A stretch of DNA of 64,000 nucleotides from Ectopseudomonas chengduensis (GCF_900102635.1 NZ_FMZQ01000008.1:124001-188000), one strand, 5' to 3'. Numbered from the stretch's first letter, positions 9,708 to 20,982 are shown. Made by a program: numbers and translations. The notes: generated by a model from the sequence alone, not told the origin.

Positions 9708-10793
9708 ATGCTGGCCTATATCTTTCGTCGCCTGCTGCTGATCATCCCGACCCTGTTCGGCATTCTGGTCATCAACTTCATCATCATCCAGGCCGCGCCC
9801 GGCGGCCCGGTCGAGCAGATGATCGCCAAGCTGGAGGGTTTCGATGCGGCTGCCGGCGGCGCCACGGGGCGCATCGGTGGTGGCGGCGCCGAAGTGTCGG
9901 TGGCCGGCTCCAACTATCGCGGCGCCCAGGGCCTTGACCCACAACTGATCGCCGAGATCGAGAAGATGTACGGCTTCGACAAGTCGGCGCCCGAGCGTTT
10001 CTGGATCATGCTGAAGAACTACGCTCAGCTGGACTTCGGCTCCAGCTTCTTCCGCGACGCCCAGGTCATCGACCTGATCATCGAGAAGATGCCGGTGTCG
10101 ATCTCGCTCGGTCTGTGGAGCACCCTGATCATGTATCTGGTGTCCATACCGCTGGGGATCGCCAAGGCCACCCGCCACGGCAGCGCCTTCGACGTCTGGA
10201 CCAGTTCGGCGATCATCGTCGGCTACGCCATTCCGGCGTTCCTCTTCGCTATCCTGCTGATCGTGCTGTTCGCCGGCGGCAGCTACTGGGACTGGTTCCC
10301 GCTACGCGGTCTGACCTCGAACAACTTCGAGCAGCTCAGCCTCGGCGGCAAGATTCTCGACTACCTCTGGCACCTGGTGCTGCCGGTTACCGCCCTGGTC
10401 ATCGGTAACTTCGCCACCCTGACCTTGCTGACCAAGAACAGCTTCCTCGACGAGATCAACAAACAGTACGTGGTGACCGCCCGCGCCAAGGGCCTGACCA
10501 ACCACCGCGTGCTCTACGGGCATGTGTTCCGTAACGCCATGCTGCTGATCATCGCCGGCTTCCCCGCCGCCTTCATCGGCATCTTCTTCACCGGCTCCCT
10601 GCTGATCGAGGTGATCTTCTCGCTCGACGGCCTGGGCCTGATGAGCTTCGAGGCAGCGATCAACCGCGACTATCCGGTGGTGTTCGGCACCCTGTTCATC
10701 TTCACCTTGCTGGGGCTGATCGTGAAATTGATCGGTGACATCACCTACACCCTGGTCGATCCACGCATCGACTTCGAAAGTCGGGAGGGTTGA
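9708..10793 (+). CDS. nppB: Peptide ABC transporter permease (YejB/NppB type)
   Basis: A 361-residue inner-membrane permease of the DppB class. The N-terminal membrane segment ([21 protein letters not shown]) is typical, followed by a periplasmic loop rich in Gly and Ala (about 45-75). The cytoplasmic EAA loop that contacts the ATPase reads [23 protein letters not shown]. The C-terminus, [18 protein letters not shown], is the usual ending of the family. It begins one base after the nppA2 stop codon. Confidence 0.93.
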   Translation: MLAYIFRRLLLIIPTLFGILVINFIIIQAAPGGPVEQMIAKLEGFDAAAGGATGRIGGGGAEVSVAGSNYRGAQGLDPQLIAEIEKMYGFDKSAPERFWIMLKNYAQLDFGSSFFRDAQVIDLIIEKMPVSISLGLWSTLIMYLVSIPLGIAKATRHGSAFDVWTSSAIIVGYAIPAFLFAILLIVLFAGGSYWDWFPLRGLTSNNFEQLSLGGKILDYLWHLVLPVTALVIGNFATLTLLTKNSFLDEINKQYVVTARAKGLTNHRVLYGHVFRNAMLLIIAGFPAAFIGIFFTGSLLIEVIFSLDGLGLMSFEAAINRDYPVVFGTLFIFTLLGLIVKLIGDITYTLVDPRIDFESREG

Positions 10794-10795
10794 GC

Positions 10796-11815
10796 ATGAA
10801 ACTATCCCCTCTCAATCAGCGCCGCTTCGACCGTTTCAAGGCGCACAAGCGCGGCTGGTGGTCGCTGTGGTTGTTCCTCATCCTGTTTGGCCTGAGCCTC
10901 GGTGCGGAGCTGATCGCCAACGACAAGCCACTGGCCGTGCGCTACGACGGGGAGTGGTATTTCCCGGTACTCAAGCGTTACCCGGAAACCGTGTTCGGCG
11001 GCGAATTCCCGCTGCAGGCCAATTACAAGAGCCCGTACATTCAGGACCTGATCACGGAAAAGGACGGCAAGATGATCTGGCCGCCGATCCCCTTCAGCTA
11101 TTCGAGCATCAACTACGAGCTGGAAGTACCAGCCCCCGCACCACCCTCGGCACAGAACTGGCTGGGCACCGACGATCAGGGCCGCGACGTCCTGGCGCGG
11201 GTGATTTACGGCTTCAGGATCTCGGTACTGTTTGCCCTGATCCTGACCCTGGCCAGCTCGGTGATCGGCGTGATCGCCGGTGCGCTGCAGGGCTTCTATG
11301 GCGGCTGGGTCGACCTGCTTGGCCAACGCTTTCTGGAAATCTGGTCGGGCCTGCCGGTGCTCTATCTGCTGATCATCCTCGCCAGCTTTGTGCAGCCGAA
11401 CTTCTGGTGGCTGCTGGGCATCATGCTGCTGTTCTCCTGGATGAGCCTGGTCGACGTGGTGCGCGCCGAATTCCTGCGTGGCCGCAACCTCGAGTACGTG
11501 CGCGCGGCGCGGGCGCTGGGCATGGAGAACGGCGCCATCATGTTCCGCCATATTCTGCCCAACGCCATGGTTTCGACCATGACCTTCATGCCCTTCATCC
11601 TCACCGGGGCGATCGGCACTCTGACCGCCCTGGACTTCCTCGGCTTCGGCCTGCCACCCGGCTCACCATCGCTCGGCGAGCTGGTGGCCCAGGGCAAGAG
11701 CAACCTGCAGGCGCCCTGGCTAGGCATCAGCGCCTTCGCCGTGCTGGCGATCATGCTGAGCCTGCTGGTGTTCATCGGCGAAGCCGCCCGCGATGCCTTC
11801 GACCCGAGGAAATGA
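10796..11815 (+). CDS. nppC: Peptide ABC transporter permease (YejE/NppC type)
   Basis: A 339-residue second permease of the DppC class. The ATG at 10796 is placed 6 bp after a GGGAGGG ribosome-binding site, and is better than an in-frame TTG at 10790. A large periplasmic segment after the first membrane helix (about 40-130), containing VKRYPETVFGGEFP-like sequence, is characteristic of YejE rather than DppC. The EAA loop reads EYVRAARALGMENGAIMFRHILPN. The last residues, EAARDAFDPRK, match the family end. It overlaps nothing and is followed 1 bp later by the ATPase gene. Confidence 0.92.
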   Translation: MKLSPLNQRRFDRFKAHKRGWWSLWLFLILFGLSLGAELIANDKPLAVRYDGEWYFPVLKRYPETVFGGEFPLQANYKSPYIQDLITEKDGKMIWPPIPFSYSSINYELEVPAPAPPSAQNWLGTDDQGRDVLARVIYGFRISVLFALILTLASSVIGVIAGALQGFYGGWVDLLGQRFLEIWSGLPVLYLLIILASFVQPNFWWLLGIMLLFSWMSLVDVVRAEFLRGRNLEYVRAARALGMENGAIMFRHILPNAMVSTMTFMPFILTGAIGTLTALDFLGFGLPPGSPSLGELVAQGKSNLQAPWLGISAFAVLAIMLSLLVFIGEAARDAFDPRK

Positions 11816-11816
11816 C

Positions 11817-13430
11817 ATGAGCCAGAACGAAACCCTGTTGCAAGTGCGCGACCTGGCCGTCGAGTTCGTCACGGGCGAGCAGTGCCAGCGCGTGGTCGAA
11901 GGCGTCAGCTTCGACATCCGCAAGGGCGAGACCCTGGCCCTGGTTGGCGAGAGCGGCTCGGGCAAGTCGGTCACGGCGCACTCGATCCTGCGCCTCTTGC
12001 CCTACCCGCTCGCACGCCACCCGCACGGCAGCATCGAGTACGCCGGCGAAAACCTGCTCAAGCTCAGCGAAGGTCGCCTGCGCGGCATTCGCGGCAACCG
12101 CATCGCCATGGTCTTTCAGGAGCCCATGACCTCGCTCAACCCGCTGCACAGCATCGAGAAGCAGATCAACGAAGTGCTCGCTCTGCACAAGGGCCTGCGC
12201 GGCAAGGCCGCCAGCGCGCGCACCCTCGAGCTGCTGGAACTGGTCGGTATTCCCGAGCCGAAGAAACGCCTCAAGGCCTACCCGCACGAACTCTCCGGCG
12301 GCCAGCGGCAGCGCGTGATGATCGCCATGGCCCTGGCCAATGAACCACAGCTGCTGATCGCCGACGAGCCGACCACCGCTCTGGACGTCACCGTACAGCT
12401 GAAAATCCTCGAATTGCTCAAGGATCTGCAGGCACGCCTGGGCATGTCGCTGCTGCTGATCAGCCACGACCTCAACCTGGTTCGCAGAATTGCCCACCGC
12501 GTATGTGTCATGCAGCGCGGTCGCATCGTCGAACAGGCGTCGTGTGAAGAATTGTTCCAGGCTCCGCAGCATCCCTACACCCAGGAACTGCTCGGCGCCG
12601 AGCCCAGCGGCGACCCTGCGGCCAATCCTGCGGGCCAGCCGTTGCTGGAAGTGGACGACCTGCGCGTGTGGTTCCCGATCAAAAAGGGCCTGCTGCGCCG
12701 GACGGTGGATCATGTCAAAGCGGTGGACGGCATCAACTTCAGCCTGCCCCAGGGCCAGACCCTGGGCATCGTCGGCGAAAGTGGTTCCGGCAAGTCCACA
12801 CTGGGCATGGCCATTCTGCGGCTGCTCGCCAGTCGCGGTGATATTCGCTTTCAGGGCCAGCAGTTGCAGGGCCTCAGCCAGCAGGAAGTACGTCCGCTGC
12901 GGCGGCAGATGCAGGTGGTGTTTCAGGACCCCTTTGGGAGCCTGAGCCCACGCATGTCGGTGAGCCAGATCGTCGGTGAAGGTCTGCGCATTCACGGCAT
13001 GGGCAACGAGGCGGAGCAGGAACAAGCCATCATCGACGCGCTTTTGGAGGTAGGGCTGGACCCGCAGACGCGGCATCGCTACCCCCACGAGTTTTCTGGC
13101 GGGCAACGGCAGCGGATTGCCATTGCCCGGGCACTGGTGTTGAAACCGGCGCTGATCCTGCTGGACGAGCCCACTTCGGCGCTCGACCGTACGGTGCAGC
13201 GTCAGGTGGTGGAGTTGTTGCGCGGCTTGCAGGCCAAGTACAACCTGACCTATCTGTTTATCAGCCATGACCTGGCGGTAGTCAGAGCGCTGAGCCACCA
13301 GTTGATGGTGGTCAAGCAGGGCCAGGTGGTCGAACAGGGGTCTGCCGAGTCGATCTTCAGTGCACCGCAACACCCTTATACGCAGCAGTTGCTGGAAGCC
13401 GCTTTTCTGGCCCCGGCAACGGCTCACTGA
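11817..13430 (+). CDS. nppD: Peptide ABC transporter ATP-binding protein with two ATPase domains (YejF/NppD type)
   Basis: A 537-residue cytoplasmic ATPase with two complete nucleotide-binding domains. Domain 1 (about 5-265) has Walker A GESGSGKS, signature LSGGQRQR and Walker B LLIADEPT. Domain 2 (about 275-530) has Walker A GESGSGKST, signature FSGGQRQR and LILLDEPTSALD. Each domain ends in an oligopeptide/dipeptide C-terminal motif (APQHPYTQ). One chain therefore supplies both ATPases of the importer. The ATG at 11817 follows an AGGAAATG site just after the permease stop. fabI begins 28 bp downstream. Confidence 0.94.
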   Translation: MSQNETLLQVRDLAVEFVTGEQCQRVVEGVSFDIRKGETLALVGESGSGKSVTAHSILRLLPYPLARHPHGSIEYAGENLLKLSEGRLRGIRGNRIAMVFQEPMTSLNPLHSIEKQINEVLALHKGLRGKAASARTLELLELVGIPEPKKRLKAYPHELSGGQRQRVMIAMALANEPQLLIADEPTTALDVTVQLKILELLKDLQARLGMSLLLISHDLNLVRRIAHRVCVMQRGRIVEQASCEELFQAPQHPYTQELLGAEPSGDPAANPAGQPLLEVDDLRVWFPIKKGLLRRTVDHVKAVDGINFSLPQGQTLGIVGESGSGKSTLGMAILRLLASRGDIRFQGQQLQGLSQQEVRPLRRQMQVVFQDPFGSLSPRMSVSQIVGEGLRIHGMGNEAEQEQAIIDALLEVGLDPQTRHRYPHEFSGGQRQRIAIARALVLKPALILLDEPTSALDRTVQRQVVELLRGLQAKYNLTYLFISHDLAVVRALSHQLMVVKQGQVVEQGSAESIFSAPQHPYTQQLLEAAFLAPATAH

Positions 13431-13458
13431 TCCTTGAAACAGGAAGAGGAATAGCACA

Positions 13459-14253
13459 ATGGGTTTTCTAACCGGTAAGCGCGTACTCATCGTTGGCGTT
13501 GCCAGCAAACTGTCCATCGCCTCGGGTATCGCCGCCGCCATGCACCGCGAAGGTGCCGAGCTGGCCTTCACCTACCAGAACGAGAAGCTCAAGGGCCGTG
13601 TGGAAGACTTCGCTGCCGGCTGGGGCTCCAGCGCCGACCTGTGCTTCCCTTGCGATGTGGCCAGCGACGAGGAAATCGCCGCGGTGTTCGAAGCACTGAG
13701 CAAGAAGTGGGATGGCCTGGACTGCATCGTCCACTCGGTCGGCTTCGCTCCGGGCGACCAGCTCAATGGCGACTTCACCGACGTCACCACCCGTGAAGGC
13801 TTCAAGATCGCCCACGACATCAGCGCCTACAGCTTCGTCGCCCTGGCCAAGGCCGGTCGCGAGATGATGAAAGGCCGCAGCGGCAGCCTGCTCACCCTCT
13901 CCTACCTGGGCGCCGAGCGCACCATGCCCAACTACAACGTCATGGGCATGGCCAAGGCCAGCCTGGAAGCCGGCGTACGCTACCTGGCCGGCAGCCTCGG
14001 CCCGGAAGGCACTCGCGTCAATGCCATCTCTGCCGGCCCGATCCGCACCCTGGCTGCCAGCGGCATCGCCAGCTTCCGCAAGATGCTGGCCGCCAACGAG
14101 AAGCAGACCCCGCTGCGCCGTAACGTCACCATCGAGGAAGTCGGCAATGCCGGCGCCTTCCTCTGCTCCGACCTGGCCTCGGGCATCAGCGGCGAGATCA
14201 TGTACGTCGACGGCGGCTTCAACACCACCGCCATGGGCGCCATGGAAGACTGA
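13459..14253 (+). CDS. fabI: Enoyl-[acyl-carrier-protein] reductase (NADH) FabI
   Basis: A 264-residue short-chain-dehydrogenase-fold enzyme that reduces trans-2-enoyl-ACP in the last step of each fatty acid elongation cycle. The active-site set is Y149, Y159 and K166 ([20 protein letters not shown]), in line with Tyr146, Tyr156 and Lys163 of E. coli FabI. The nucleotide-binding start [20 protein letters not shown] is typical. No obvious change is visible around the triclosan-binding pocket (HSVGFAPGD). A GGAAGAGGA site precedes the ATG. The gene ends 74 bp before a strong hairpin terminator. Confidence 0.96.
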   Translation: MGFLTGKRVLIVGVASKLSIASGIAAAMHREGAELAFTYQNEKLKGRVEDFAAGWGSSADLCFPCDVASDEEIAAVFEALSKKWDGLDCIVHSVGFAPGDQLNGDFTDVTTREGFKIAHDISAYSFVALAKAGREMMKGRSGSLLTLSYLGAERTMPNYNVMGMAKASLEAGVRYLAGSLGPEGTRVNAISAGPIRTLAASGIASFRKMLAANEKQTPLRRNVTIEEVGNAGAFLCSDLASGISGEIMYVDGGFNTTAMGAMED

Positions 14254-14327
14254 GAAGGTCGCCGGACATCGTAGAGCGATGCCCGGCTCTGCCGTACCTC
14301 ATGCACGGCCCAGCCGTGCCTGAACCC

Positions 14328-14369
14328 ACAACGCCGCATATTGCTCAGCAAGTGCGGCGTTGTCGTTTC
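14328..14369 (+). terminator. Rho-independent terminator after fabI
   Basis: Perfect 11-bp stem ACAACGCCGCA (14328-14338) / TGCGGCGTTGT (14353-14363), followed by a T-rich run. It lies between fabI and the phospholipase gene. Confidence 0.75.
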
Positions 14370-14474
14370 TGGCTTTTGTCAGCATTCAGCTACCCGAACC
14401 GAAACGCCATCGCTACTCGGCACGCTTCAACCTTGGCGTTGTCCTAGCTGGAAGCCTGGAACCGAGATGGGTCA

Positions 14475-16022
14475 ATGATCCCGACAGACAAATGGCGTGC
14501 CTGCCTGATCTGCGTACTATGCAGCCTTGTGGTCGGCTGCGCCTTGCCACCGCTGGATGGCCGTACCGAGAGCCAGGCCTTCACCCAGGCCGAAACGGCC
14601 AATACCACGCTGGGGCAAGCACTGGGCAGCGAACGCGACGCCCACCCCGGCCTGTCCGGCATTCTTACGCTGGCGGCTGCCCGCGATGCCTTTGCCGCGC
14701 GCATGCTCCTGGTCGAAGCGGCCGAGCGCAGTCTAGATGTTCAGTACTACATCTGGCGCAACGACATTACCGGCACCCTGCTACTCGATGCGCTGCTCAG
14801 AGCCGCCGAACGAGGCGTTCGCGTTCGCCTGCTGCTGGACGACAATGGCATCGCCGACCTCGATCAGACCCTGAGCACGCTCGATCGCCACCCCAACATC
14901 GAAGTGCGCCTGTTCAATCCCTTCTCCCTGCGCCAGGCCAAGGCGCTGGGTTATCTGACCCACTTTCCACGCGCCAACCGGCGCATGCACAACAAGTCCT
15001 TCACCGTGGACAACCAGGCCACCATCATCGGTGGACGCAATATCGGCGACGAATACTTCGACGCCAGTGAGGGGGTGCTCTTCGCCGACCTCGATGTACT
15101 GGCAATCGGCCCGGTCGTGGCCGATACCTCCGCCGACTTCGACCGCTACTGGGCCAGCGACTCCAGCTACCCACTGGAGCTGATCGTGCCTCGCAGCCGG
15201 AGCGCTCCACAACCCCTGCACGATATCGCGGCAGACCTTTCCAGCTCGCCTGCAGCCAGCGGTTACGTAAAGACCCTGCAGGAAAGCGAGTTCATTCAGC
15301 GCCTGCTGGACAAGAAGCTTGGCTTTGAATGGAGCGAGACCACACTGGTCAGCGATGATCCCGCCAAGGGTCTTGGCAATGCCAGTGACGGCGAGCTGCT
15401 GATCAGCCACCTGGGCGAAATGCTCGATATTCCACAGGCACGCGTCGACCTTGTATCGCCCTACTTCGCCCCCACGCAAACCGGCGTCGATATCTTTACC
15501 GGCCTGGTACAACGCGGTGTTGAAGTGCGCATCCTGACCAATGCGTTGGAGGCAACGGACGTGACGCCAGTACACGCCGGCTACGCCAAGCGCCGGCGTG
15601 CCCTGCTCGAAGGCGGCGTCAAACTCTATGAAATGCGTCTGGGTGCGGACGACGAAGGCCTCCGGGAGAAAGCCGGCCCATTCGGCAGCTCCGGCTCGAG
15701 CCTGCACGCCAAGACCTTCGCCCTCGATGGCCAGCGAGTGTTCATCGGCTCATTCAACTTCGATCCACGCTCTGCCAGCCTCAATACGGAAATGGGTTTT
15801 CTTATCGAAAGCCCGAAACTGGCGGCAGCCATCGGCCAGGCATTCGAAAGCGATATCCCGGCCAATGCCTACGAGCTGCGACTGGACGAACACGACCGAA
15901 TCTACTGGCTGCAGCGCGTGGATGGCGAGCAACGGCGATTCGATAGCGAGCCCGGTACAGGCCTGCTCAAACGCCTGGGCATTCATCTGCTCTCGTGGCT
16001 GCCCATCGAATGGTTGTTGTAA
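14475..16022 (+). CDS. Phospholipase D family lipoprotein (cardiolipin synthase ClsC-like)
   Basis: A 515-residue lipoprotein with two HKD catalytic motifs: MHNKSFTVDNQATIIGGRN (first half) and LHAKTFALDGQRVFIGSFN (second half). The signal sequence ends in LVVGC, with the lipidated Cys at position 22. Two HKD motifs with the spacing GRNIGDEYFD and DPRSASLNTEMG resemble E. coli ClsC/YmdC, which makes cardiolipin from phosphatidylglycerol and phosphatidylethanolamine. A secreted or periplasmic phosphodiesterase remains possible. It stands alone between two terminators. Confidence 0.85.
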   Translation: MIPTDKWRACLICVLCSLVVGCALPPLDGRTESQAFTQAETANTTLGQALGSERDAHPGLSGILTLAAARDAFAARMLLVEAAERSLDVQYYIWRNDITGTLLLDALLRAAERGVRVRLLLDDNGIADLDQTLSTLDRHPNIEVRLFNPFSLRQAKALGYLTHFPRANRRMHNKSFTVDNQATIIGGRNIGDEYFDASEGVLFADLDVLAIGPVVADTSADFDRYWASDSSYPLELIVPRSRSAPQPLHDIAADLSSSPAASGYVKTLQESEFIQRLLDKKLGFEWSETTLVSDDPAKGLGNASDGELLISHLGEMLDIPQARVDLVSPYFAPTQTGVDIFTGLVQRGVEVRILTNALEATDVTPVHAGYAKRRRALLEGGVKLYEMRLGADDEGLREKAGPFGSSGSSLHAKTFALDGQRVFIGSFNFDPRSASLNTEMGFLIESPKLAAAIGQAFESDIPANAYELRLDEHDRIYWLQRVDGEQRRFDSEPGTGLLKRLGIHLLSWLPIEWLL

Positions 16023-16034
16023 CCCAGAAACAAC

Positions 16035-16062
16035 AAAGCCCCGCACTTGGCGGGGCTTTCTC
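16035..16062. terminator. Bidirectional terminator between phospholipase gene and ppiD
   Basis: 9-bp stem AAAGCCCCG (16035-16043) / CGGGGCTTT (16051-16059) between convergent genes, with T-rich flanks in both directions. Confidence 0.75.
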
Positions 16063-16076
16063 GTGACGGACAGCGA

Positions 16077-17924
16077 TCAGAAACGCTCGATATCAGCCTT
16101 GGCTTCCAGCTGCTTGCGCAGCGCGGCGAAGTCCTGCTGGCCGGCACGCGACGCCAGGAAGTTGCGGTACATGGCGAGCTCTTCGTCAGCCAGCGCTTCT
16201 TCCGGCACATTCACACCATCGAGGCGCAGCACGACGTAATCGCCATTGTTCAGCGTCACGCCGGCGAAGGTGGGCTCGCTCGCCTTCGCTGGCTTGGGCA
16301 TACGGAACAGCGCCTGCAGCACTTTGGGCTCGATGCCGTCCTGGCTACGAGTGGCCGCCTCCTGAACCTGCCAATCAGCAGCAGACTGCTCACCGGCCTG
16401 GGCAGCAGCCAGTTGCTTCTCACCTTCGGCCTTGGCCGCGGCACTGGCACGCTCCTGCTGCAGATGGGCACGAATGCTTTCAGCAACCTGCTCCAGGGGC
16501 AACTGCTCGGGCTTTTTGTGTTCCTTGACGCGCACGACGACCACGGTGCTCGGGTCCAGCTCGATGGTCGAGCTGTTGGTGCCATCTTCCAGAACTTCAG
16601 GACTGAATGCAGCCTGCAGCACCTGGCGGTTGGCAGTGATGCCAGTTGCACCACCCTCACGACCGAAGGCTTCGCTGGTTTTGACCTCAAGACCCAGCTC
16701 CTGGGCAGGCTGAGCCAGATCCGATGCTTCGAACGCGGCGTCTTCCAGCTGCTTGGTCGCCTCGACGAAGCGCTGCTCGACCTGTTGCGCTTTGAAGTCA
16801 CGCGCCAGCTTGTCCTTCAGACTGTCGAAGCTTGGCACTTCTGGAGCCTGAACACCCAGCAGCTTGATCAGGTGCCAGCCGAACTCGCTCTGCACGGGGT
16901 CGGAAACCTGGCCCTGCTGCAGCGCATAGAGCGCCTCCTCGAAGGCCGGATCGTAAACGCCAGGGCCAGCGTAACCCAGATCACCGCCATCGGCAGCCGA
17001 ACCTGGGTCCTGCGAGAACTCCTTGGCCAGGGCAGCGAAATCTTCGCCAGCATCCACACGCGCCTTGATCTCTTCGATCTTGGTACGCGCAGCCTGGTCA
17101 TCGCCCTCGATAAGTATGTGCGCAGCCTGACGCTGCTCAGCCAGGTTGGCGATCTCGCTCTCGTACAGCGGCTGCAGATCTTCATCGCTGACTTCGACCT
17201 GATCGAAGAAGCTGTCCTTGTGCAGCTCGACGTACTCCAGCACGACCTGCTCAGGGCTCATGAACTCGCCAGCGTGCTCGTCGTAATAGGCGTTGACGTC
17301 GCTGTCGCTCAACTCGATCGCAGCGCTATCGGCCTTGATGGTGAGACTGGCGAAGTCACGGGTCTGGCGCTCGAGATTGGCGAAGGCACGCGCCTCCTGC
17401 TCGGTGACGAAGCTGCTGGCGCCGAGACCGGCACGCAGCTGCCCAATCAGCATTTCCTCTTCCAGCATCTGGCGGAACTGCAGGCGGGTGTAGCCCATCT
17501 GGCGAATGACCTGATCGAAGCGCGCGGCATCGAAGCGGCCATCTACCTGAAATTCGGGAGTTTGCAGAATCACCTGGTCCAGCGATCCCTGCGAGAAGGC
17601 GAAATGAGCATCACCGGCTGCCTGAAGCAGCAGCTTGCGCTCGATCAAGCCCTTGAGCGACGCCTCACGCAGCAGGTTGTCATCGAGCAGCGAGGCATCA
17701 AAATCGCGACCCAGTTGCTGCAGCAGCTGACGACGCTGCATTTCAACGGCCTGGTTGAGCTCGTTGAGGGTAATGGTGTCACCGTTCACGTCAGCCGCAT
17801 TGTTGCGATTGCTGGTCCCCGTGACGATGGCTTCGAAACCGGTAAACGCCATCAGCATCACAATGAGGCCGATGATGATTTTGGCAATCCAACCGCGTGA
17901 ATTGTCCCTGATGTTTTGCAGCAT
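16077..17924 (-). CDS. ppiD: Periplasmic folding chaperone PpiD (SurA/parvulin-like)
   Basis: A 615-residue inner-membrane-anchored periplasmic chaperone that assists newly exported proteins at the Sec translocon. A single N-terminal membrane anchor ([19 protein letters not shown]) is followed by a SurA_N-like region and one parvulin domain (about 255-350, [24 protein letters not shown] ... [20 protein letters not shown]). A long coiled C-terminal region rich in Ala, Gln and Glu completes the protein. The ATG at 17924 has a GGGGGAAG site; an ATG at 17954 upstream lacks one. It lies downstream of hupB as in enterobacteria. Confidence 0.93.
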   Translation of the reverse strand: MLQNIRDNSRGWIAKIIIGLIVMLMAFTGFEAIVTGTSNRNNAADVNGDTITLNELNQAVEMQRRQLLQQLGRDFDASLLDDNLLREASLKGLIERKLLLQAAGDAHFAFSQGSLDQVILQTPEFQVDGRFDAARFDQVIRQMGYTRLQFRQMLEEEMLIGQLRAGLGASSFVTEQEARAFANLERQTRDFASLTIKADSAAIELSDSDVNAYYDEHAGEFMSPEQVVLEYVELHKDSFFDQVEVSDEDLQPLYESEIANLAEQRQAAHILIEGDDQAARTKIEEIKARVDAGEDFAALAKEFSQDPGSAADGGDLGYAGPGVYDPAFEEALYALQQGQVSDPVQSEFGWHLIKLLGVQAPEVPSFDSLKDKLARDFKAQQVEQRFVEATKQLEDAAFEASDLAQPAQELGLEVKTSEAFGREGGATGITANRQVLQAAFSPEVLEDGTNSSTIELDPSTVVVVRVKEHKKPEQLPLEQVAESIRAHLQQERASAAAKAEGEKQLAAAQAGEQSAADWQVQEAATRSQDGIEPKVLQALFRMPKPAKASEPTFAGVTLNNGDYVVLRLDGVNVPEEALADEELAMYRNFLASRAGQQDFAALRKQLEAKADIERF

Positions 17925-17989
17925 GCTTCCCCCAGAACGACTGTACAGAGTCACCAGCCGCGCAGTGTGGGTAATGTCCAGATAGAAGA

Positions 17990-18013
17990 AAGGCGCATCC
18001 TTGGATGCGCCTT
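17990..18013 (-). terminator. Hairpin downstream of hupB
   Basis: Perfect 11-bp stem AAGGCGCATCC (17990-18000) / GGATGCGCCTT (18003-18013) between hupB and ppiD. The T-tract on the minus strand is weak, so some read-through into ppiD is plausible. Confidence 0.5.
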
Positions 18014-18118
18014 CTCGTAACGCGTTAAGCGGTCAGAGCAGAAGAGTCTAGGACTACCTGCGCTGCCCCCTAACAGCCGCCAGACGGAGCCTGACGGCGA
18101 GGCAAACCCAGAAGACGC

Positions 18119-18391
18119 TTAGTTGACGGCGTCTTTCAGAGCCTTGCCAGCTTTGAAGCCTGGGATCTTGGCAGCAGCGATGCTGATCGGCTTGCCGGTC
18201 TGCGGGTTGCGACCAGTGCGAGCAGCACGCTCTTTGACAGCGAAGGTACCGAAGCCTACCAGCACAACGGAGTCACCAGCCTTCAGAGCGCCAGTGACGG
18301 ATTCAATCACTGCATCCAGCGCGCGGCCAGCAACAGCTTTCGGGATATCAGCAGATGCAGCGATGGCATCGATCAGTTCCGACTTGTTCAC
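18119..18391 (-). CDS. hupB: DNA-binding protein HU-beta
   Basis: A 90-residue histone-like protein that bends DNA as a dimer and organises the nucleoid. It shows the family's N-terminal dimerisation helices ([32 protein letters not shown]), the flexible DNA-binding arm ([26 protein letters not shown]) with the intercalating Pro in RNPQTG, and the ending [15 protein letters not shown]. Full length. It lies between lon and ppiD, the usual arrangement, and has its own strong promoter. Confidence 0.97.
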   Translation of the reverse strand: MNKSELIDAIAASADIPKAVAGRALDAVIESVTGALKAGDSVVLVGFGTFAVKERAARTGRNPQTGKPISIAAAKIPGFKAGKALKDAVN

Positions 18392-18483
18392 TCTAAGTCC
18401 CCTTATTTCTGTTGAGTTTGTTTCTTGATTTTTAGTGTAAGCAAAGCGGGTGCTGGATGGCCTGCCGACACAATAAAAGCCGC

Positions 18484-18513
18484 TTTATAACAAGGGCTCA
18501 AAAATTGTGTCAA
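18484..18513 (-). promoter_or_regulatory. Sigma-70 promoter of hupB
   Basis: On the minus strand TTGACA (18508-18513) and TATAAA (18484-18489) are separated by 18 bp. This predicts a 5' leader of about 85 nt in front of hupB. Confidence 0.65.
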
Positions 18514-18526
18514 GGAAGCCCCCCGG

Positions 18527-20923
18527 CTAATGCGTGCTGATTCGCTCCTTGGAATCAGACTCGCGCTTGTCATCCGTTGCAACCATCTCCGGAGCCGCAT
18601 CGGGCAAGGGCTCCGGGGCGTATTGCAGCGCAATTTGCAGGACCTCGTCAATCCATTTAACCGGTTTAATCTGCAGGTCTTGCTTAATATTTTCCGGAAT
18701 TTCCTTCAGATCACGCACATTTTCTTCGGGAATGATCACGGTCTTGATCCCACCCCGATGAGCCGCCAGAAGTTTTTCCTTGAGACCACCGATAGCCAGC
18801 ACCTGACCACGCAGGGTGATTTCCCCGGTCATGGCCACGTCCGCCCGCACCGGAATCTGCGTCAGGGCCGATACCAGTGCCGTGCACAAACCAATGCCCG
18901 CGCTCGGGCCATCCTTGGGCGTGGCACCTTCGGGCATATGGATGTGAACGTCGCGCTTCTCGTTGAAATCAGCCGGGATCCCCAGGCTTTTCGCGCGACT
19001 GCGAACCACCGTCATGGCCGCCGTCATCGACTCTGCCATGACATCACCCAGCGAACCGGTCTTGATCAGATTGCCCTTGCCAGGCACCACGGCCGTCTCG
19101 ATGGTGAGCAGCTCACCGCCGACCTGAGTCCAGGCCAAACCGGTCACCTGACCGATCTGATCCTGCTGTTCGGCAAGGCCATAGCGATGCTTGCGCACAC
19201 CCAGGAAGTGCTCCAGGGAATCGGCGCTGACGGTGACCTGAAAGCGTTTCTCGCGGACATGCTCCTTGACCACCTTGCGGCAGACCTTGGCGATTTGTCG
19301 CTCCAGACTGCGCACACCAGCTTCACGCGTGTAGTAACGAATGATGTCGCGAATCGCCGACTCATCCAGTTCCAGCTCGCCCTTCTTCAGGCCATTGGCC
19401 TGTATCTGCTTGGGCGCCAGGTACTTGATGGCGATGTTGACCTTCTCGTCCTCGGTGTAACCCGGCAGACGGATGACCTCCATCCGATCCAGCAGCGGGC
19501 CGGGGATGTTCATCGAGTTGGCGGTGCAAAGGAACATCACATCCGACAGGTCATAATCGACCTCCAGATAGTGATCGTTGAAATTATGGTTCTGCTCAGG
19601 GTCGAGGACTTCGAGCAATGCCGAGGCAGGATCGCCGCGCATGTCCTGGCCCATCTTGTCGATCTCGTCGAGCAGGAACAACGGGTTGCGCACGCCGACC
19701 TTGGTCATCTTCTGAATCAGACGACCCGGCATCGAGCCGATGTAGGTACGGCGGTGCCCCCGAATCTCGGCCTCGTCACGCACGCCGCCCAAGGCCATGC
19801 GCACGAACTTGCGGTTGGTCGCGGTGGCGATGGACTCGGCCAGCGAGGTCTTGCCCACACCGGGCGGGCCCACCAGGCACAGCACCGGCCCCTTGAGCTT
19901 CTTCACCCGCTTCTGCACGGCGAGATATTCAAGAATGCGTTCCTTGACCTCCTCCAGACCGTAGTGATCGGCATCGAGAATGCTCTCGGCACGCGCCAGA
20001 TCCAGTCGTACCTTGCTTTCGGCCTTCCACGGCACATTGACCAGCCAATCGATGTAGGAGCGCACCACAGTAGCTTCAGCGGACATCGGCGACATCTGCT
20101 TGAGCTTGTTCAGCTCGGCATTGGCTTTGGTCAAGGCTTCCTTGGTCAGCCCCGCGTTATCGATGCGCTTGCGCAGTTCGTCGAGCTCGCTATGACCTTC
20201 ATCGATATCGCCAAGCTCTTTCTGAATGGCCTTCATCTGCTCATTCAGGTAGTACTCGCGCTGACTGCGCTCCATCTGTTTCTTCACGCGACCGCGAATA
20301 CGCTTCTCGACCTGTAGCAGGTCGATCTCGGCATCCAGCAGGGCCAGTACATGCTCGACGCGAGCGGACAGCGCGGTGATTTCGAGGATTTCCTGCTTCT
20401 GCTCGATCTTCAGCGCCATGTGCGCGGCCATGGTGTCGACCAGGCGGCTGGGCTCATCGATGCTGTTGAGCGAAGACAGGACTTCGGCCGGGACCTTTTT
20501 GCCCAGCTGCACGTACTGCTCGAACTGACTGAGCAGACTGCGGGTGAAGACTTCCGATTCGCGCTCGGCAGTTTCGCCCTCCTCGATCAGTTGCACCTCG
20601 GCACGGCAATGATCATCGAGATCGATGAAACGCTCGATCGAGCCGCGCTGCTCACCCTCGACCAGCACCTTGACGGTGCCGTCGGGCAGTTTGAGCAACT
20701 GCAGGACGGTGGCAACGGTGCCAACGCGATAAAGATCCTGATCATCCGGATCATCGACGGCCGGGTTCTTCTGGGCTACCAGCAGGATCTGCTTGTCACC
20801 CGTCATCGCCGCCTCGAGGGCCTCGATGGATTTCTCACGCCCGACGAAAAGCGGGATGACCATGTGCGGATAGACCACTACATCGCGCAATGGCAGGAGA
20901 GGCAATTCGATGGTTGTCTTCAT
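18527..20923 (-). CDS. lon: ATP-dependent protease Lon
   Basis: A 798-residue AAA+ serine protease that degrades misfolded and specific regulatory proteins in the cytoplasm. Domain order is the N-terminal LON substrate domain ([25 protein letters not shown]), a coiled-coil linker, the AAA+ module with Walker [10 protein letters not shown], and the C-terminal protease domain. That domain has the catalytic Ser in [10 protein letters not shown] and the Lys in [10 protein letters not shown]. The length matches LonA (784 in E. coli). The extended C-terminus is acidic and polar. A sigma-32-like promoter stands upstream, fitting its known heat-shock role. Confidence 0.97.
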   Translation of the reverse strand: MKTTIELPLLPLRDVVVYPHMVIPLFVGREKSIEALEAAMTGDKQILLVAQKNPAVDDPDDQDLYRVGTVATVLQLLKLPDGTVKVLVEGEQRGSIERFIDLDDHCRAEVQLIEEGETAERESEVFTRSLLSQFEQYVQLGKKVPAEVLSSLNSIDEPSRLVDTMAAHMALKIEQKQEILEITALSARVEHVLALLDAEIDLLQVEKRIRGRVKKQMERSQREYYLNEQMKAIQKELGDIDEGHSELDELRKRIDNAGLTKEALTKANAELNKLKQMSPMSAEATVVRSYIDWLVNVPWKAESKVRLDLARAESILDADHYGLEEVKERILEYLAVQKRVKKLKGPVLCLVGPPGVGKTSLAESIATATNRKFVRMALGGVRDEAEIRGHRRTYIGSMPGRLIQKMTKVGVRNPLFLLDEIDKMGQDMRGDPASALLEVLDPEQNHNFNDHYLEVDYDLSDVMFLCTANSMNIPGPLLDRMEVIRLPGYTEDEKVNIAIKYLAPKQIQANGLKKGELELDESAIRDIIRYYTREAGVRSLERQIAKVCRKVVKEHVREKRFQVTVSADSLEHFLGVRKHRYGLAEQQDQIGQVTGLAWTQVGGELLTIETAVVPGKGNLIKTGSLGDVMAESMTAAMTVVRSRAKSLGIPADFNEKRDVHIHMPEGATPKDGPSAGIGLCTALVSALTQIPVRADVAMTGEITLRGQVLAIGGLKEKLLAAHRGGIKTVIIPEENVRDLKEIPENIKQDLQIKPVKWIDEVLQIALQYAPEPLPDAAPEMVATDDKRESDSKERISTH

Positions 20924-20982
20924 GATTTCGGCTCAGCGGCGGCCATAAGGCCGTAAACAGGCGGGATTACCCTTGGCTTTTA

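Noticed and set aside
16047..17900. 617-residue plus-strand open frame opposite ppiD
   Set aside because: A GC-rich shadow frame of ppiD, which carries the clear parvulin and membrane-anchor features.
18530..20317. 595-residue plus-strand open frame opposite lon
   Set aside because: A shadow of lon with no start context or domain.
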